Below, piece after piece: positions 62,121 through 64,000 of a stretch of 64,000 nucleotides of DNA. This DNA comes from Prevotella sp. MA2016 (lineage in GTDB: Bacteria > Bacteroidota > Bacteroidia > Bacteroidales > Bacteroidaceae): positions 62,001-126,000 of the forward strand of contig NZ_JHUW01000010.1 of NCBI RefSeq assembly GCF_000619825.1, in the 5' to 3' direction. Each line of letters opens with the position of its first letter. Position 1 is the stretch's first letter. Position numbers and translations under genes: made by a program. The notes under the pieces were generated by a model. It saw only the letters and a list, made by a program, of their open reading frames with translations, was not told where the DNA came from and did not search any database.

Positions 62121-62153
62121 AATCCGCTATCTCAAAAAGGTAGCGGATTTTTC
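62121..62153 (+). terminator. Terminator of the cupin/flavin-protein unit
   Basis: AATCCGCTA/TAGCGGATT stem with an 11-nt loop followed by TTTTC. Confidence 0.75.
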
Positions 62154-62159
62154 ATATCC

Positions 62160-62255
62160 TTATTCGCCTATGATTGTTATTACCAACTCTCTGGAACCAC
62201 CACAATTACGATATTCGCAGAAGTAGATACCCTGCCATGTGCCGAGATTCAACTT
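62160..62255 (-). pseudogene. C-terminal remnant of a YjbQ/UPF0047 gene
   Basis: The minus strand encodes LNLGTWQGIYFCEYRNCGGS then RELVITIIGE and a stop. This is the conserved end of YjbQ proteins (LGTWQGI...R.V.V...GE). An in-frame stop comes just upstream, so only about 31 codons remain. Confidence 0.7.
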
Positions 62256-62301
62256 TTGTTAAAACTGATGGCAAAGATAGCGATTTTACGCTGATTATTG
62301 G

Positions 62302-62391
62302 TAATTTTGCAACAAAAGTTGCGAAAATGGGCTGCATCTCAGCAAAAAGCAAGCTTTCTGCATTCGATTTGCACCATCTTTGCCACCATAT
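62302..62391 (+). promoter_or_regulatory. Promoter and structured leader, family member 2
   Basis: TAATTTTG (62302-62309) is followed by hairpin GCAAC/GTTGC, then GCGAAAATGGGCTGCATCTC and AGCA. A second hairpin AAAGC/GCTTT and TGCATTCGATTTGCACC follow. The lipoprotein start follows 42 nt later. Confidence 0.65.
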
Positions 62392-62433
62392 TTAAATGAA
62401 TTTAGGGCAAAAGAGTATTATAAAACAAATAAT

Positions 62434-63180
62434 ATGAAGAGTTTTAAGTCAACAGTAGGATTTATCTGCGCAGTCCTCATGCTGGCAGCGTGTGGACAGC
62501 AGAACAAAAATGAAACAACTATGGATTTTACAGATGATGTTCAGGTGGCTCTCGCCGACAGCGGGCGCATCGATTTAAACAGCCTGCAGTGGACAAGAGA
62601 GCCAAAGGGCTACGAGGTGAAGGGCGACACCATCCTCATCACCACTGCACCAAAAACCGACCTCTGGCAGCGCACGTACTATCACTTCCAGAACGACAAC
62701 GCCCCCGTTCTGCAGATGAAGACCCGTGAGAAATTCTTTAGTTTCGTGGTGAAGACCGACTTCACAGGCAGTCACCATCGCTTTGACCAGTGTGGTATCG
62801 TGATGTATCTTGGCAGCGAGAACTGGCTGAAAGGCTCGGTGGAATACGAGAACGATGAGTTTCAGCATCTGGGTAGCGTAGTGACGAACAATGGCTACTC
62901 CGACTGGGCCACGACGGCTATTCCCGCAAACGTGAAAACCATGTGGTACCGGTTCTCTCGTCGCGAGGATGACTACTGCATCGAGTGCTCTTCCGACGGA
63001 CAGGCGTTCAGTCAGATGCGCGTCTGCCACATGCCAGCAGCAGCCGATGAAATCAGCTTCGGCATCTATGCCTGCTCGCCCGAAGAATCGTCTTTTACAG
63101 CCACCTTCTCCGATATGAAGATTACCGAATGTGCCTGGAAGGCTCACGACGGCCAACAGCCAGACAAGACATTGCAATAA
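62434..63180 (+). CDS. DUF1349 lipoprotein
   Basis: The ATG at 62434 (MKSFKSTVGFICAVLMLAACG) gives 248 residues with a clear lipobox LAAC. The body is the DUF1349 jelly-roll domain (LNSLQWTREPKGYEVKGDTI, FDQCGIVMYLGSENWLKGSVEYEND, WYRFSRREDDYCIECSSDG). Related proteins bind or act on carbohydrates or similar small ligands; the exact function here is unknown. It is the last intact gene of the window. Confidence 0.88.
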   Translation: MKSFKSTVGFICAVLMLAACGQQNKNETTMDFTDDVQVALADSGRIDLNSLQWTREPKGYEVKGDTILITTAPKTDLWQRTYYHFQNDNAPVLQMKTREKFFSFVVKTDFTGSHHRFDQCGIVMYLGSENWLKGSVEYENDEFQHLGSVVTNNGYSDWATTAIPANVKTMWYRFSRREDDYCIECSSDGQAFSQMRVCHMPAAADEISFGIYACSPEESSFTATFSDMKITECAWKAHDGQQPDKTLQ

Positions 63181-63215
63181 CAATGGACTAATATGGCAAT
63201 AAAAGAATATTCAAA

Positions 63216-63528
63216 GTGAACGACTACATCACCATGCTCGGTACGGGTATTCTTACCCAACATGTTCAAAGCTCTCTTTGCAGGCATCCGCGACATCGTA
63301 GGAGGCCGTGCTGGCGCTTACGAGAAGGTGCTTTCCGAAGCCAAGGACACCTCCATGCAGGAGATGATACAGCGTGCTCAGGCTCTTGGAGCCCGCTCGA
63401 GCTCTGCTCGCTTGCTACCAACGGGACGCAAGAATGCCATCGTAGGCATTGACATCGACTATGAGACTGTCGGAGCCAATGGCTCAATGCTCATGGTAGC
63501 CACCAGCGGAACGGCCGTGGTCATCTAA
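63216..63528 (+). pseudogene. Frameshifted YbjQ (UPF0145) gene
   Basis: The frame from 63262 encodes [20 protein letters not shown] and ends [20 protein letters not shown], typical of YbjQ. The preceding GTGILT lies in another frame, with the shift near 63257, and the usual first 25 residues are missing. Thirteen extra residues ([13 protein letters not shown]) interrupt the normally continuous LGANAVVG, an in-frame insertion of about 39 bp. Confidence 0.7.
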
Positions 63529-63537
63529 ATCAGATCA

Positions 63538-63666
63538 ATGAAGACGTTAGGAAACATCATCTGGATCGTATTCGGGGGCCTGCACATAGCCTTGGAGTAT
63601 TTCATCGCAGGACTGATACTATTGGGCTTAAGGGGGGCCTCAAAGACCTCAACTACCAGACGATGA
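63538..63666 (+). pseudogene. Truncated YccF-like gene
   Basis: MKTLGNIIWIVFGGLHIALE followed by YFIAGLIL is the first membrane segment of YccF. The frame then runs into unrelated LGLRGASKTSTTRR and stops; the normal protein continues for about 90 residues. Confidence 0.65.
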
Positions 63667-63917
63667 GTGCTCATCCGATAGAGGTTAAGTCGGGCAAGGA
63701 TTATACGGTGCATAGTGCTCTCAATAACCTCCTTAAGGTTCCTGAGTACAATGTACTTGCTGCGACTGTCATTTCTGACGAGCGTGAAGTATATCAAGAA
63801 GGTAAGATTACTTATATGCCTGTGTATTTCGTGATGTTCTTCGACGAGCGGAGCGGCAGAGCCGAGCGTACGGAAGCTGATATGTCACAGACAGATGAAT
63901 CAGAATATATCTTTTAA
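63633..63917 (+). pseudogene. C-terminal remnant of a DUF4143 AAA+ ATPase gene
   Basis: The frame reads LNYQTMSAHPIEVKSGKDYT and later ITYMPVYFVMFF. The EVKSGK string and following pattern match the nuclease-like C-terminal domain of ATPases with DUF4143. The ATPase part is absent and the frame overlaps the broken yccF. The last 20 residues (RSGRAERTEADMSQTDESEY) look unrelated. Confidence 0.6.
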
Positions 63918-64000
63918 ATTGCACTACCTAAATCATCTGTGCCAACTGCTATATTATTGCCTAACTTTTATATAAACTTGTTTTTATAACTCTATCACAC

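Overview
The window is chromosomal DNA of a Bacteroidales bacterium, most likely a Prevotella-type species. The evidence is repeated TAnnTTTG promoter boxes of the Bacteroidota type, a TonB-dependent receptor with a carboxypeptidase-like N-terminal domain, a type IX secretion plug protein, a class III fructose-bisphosphatase, a propeller/Y_Y_Y/AraC regulator and a 'smalltalk' mini-protein beside an HU-family gene. No rRNA or tRNA gene was recognised.

Region 1 (1-10.8 kb) is a defence locus. It encodes a type VI-B CRISPR system: Cas13b with both HEPN motifs intact, a CorA-like two-helix membrane protein, a small unknown protein and an eight-repeat array in the same orientation. No cas1 or cas2 is present. 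Directly upstream, on the same strand and 18-48 nt from cas13b, lie an exported caspase-like protease with Sel1 repeats, a CHASE2 membrane sensor and a truncated unknown gene. I see no promoter or terminator between caspase and cas13b, so they may form one transcript. This caspase/CHASE2/Cas13b/CorA-like arrangement is the best candidate for an undescribed system.

Region 2 (10.9-29.3 kb) is accessory DNA. It holds an SH3 protein, a decayed PrsW protease, an HU/smalltalk unit and a composite restriction operon (hsdM, DUF1016 nuclease, hsdS, mcrB, mcrC, hsdR). An unknown 307-aa gene and a VirE/DUF3987 primase-helicase module with four small genes follow. A 22-24 nt GCACAGA-type repeat occurs at both ends of the 13.0-29.2 kb stretch.

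Region 3 (29.4-54.6 kb) is mostly housekeeping. On the + strand are an XRE-cupin regulator with an acyl-CoA ligase and an AraC regulator. A long minus-strand run then carries a T9SS plug protein, fbp, two glycosyltransferases, lysA, lysC, an FtsE-like ATPase, hisIE-F-A-H and purU. It continues with greA, a short-chain dehydrogenase, a TonB receptor next to a LytTR regulator with four 20-bp-phased direct repeats between them, an acetyltransferase, a cytidylate-kinase-like protein, gpx-marR and a Cu/Zn-type permease.

Region 4 (54.7-64 kb) mixes an active TolC/HlyD/MFS efflux operon, an HxlR regulator divergent from a cupin/flavin-protein pair, and a DUF1349 lipoprotein with several gene remnants (HU, YjbQ, YbjQ, YccF and a DUF4143 ATPase tail). 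Four loci in the window share a promoter-proximal leader with two sequence-variable but structure-conserved hairpins around conserved blocks. This is the second strong candidate for something undescribed.
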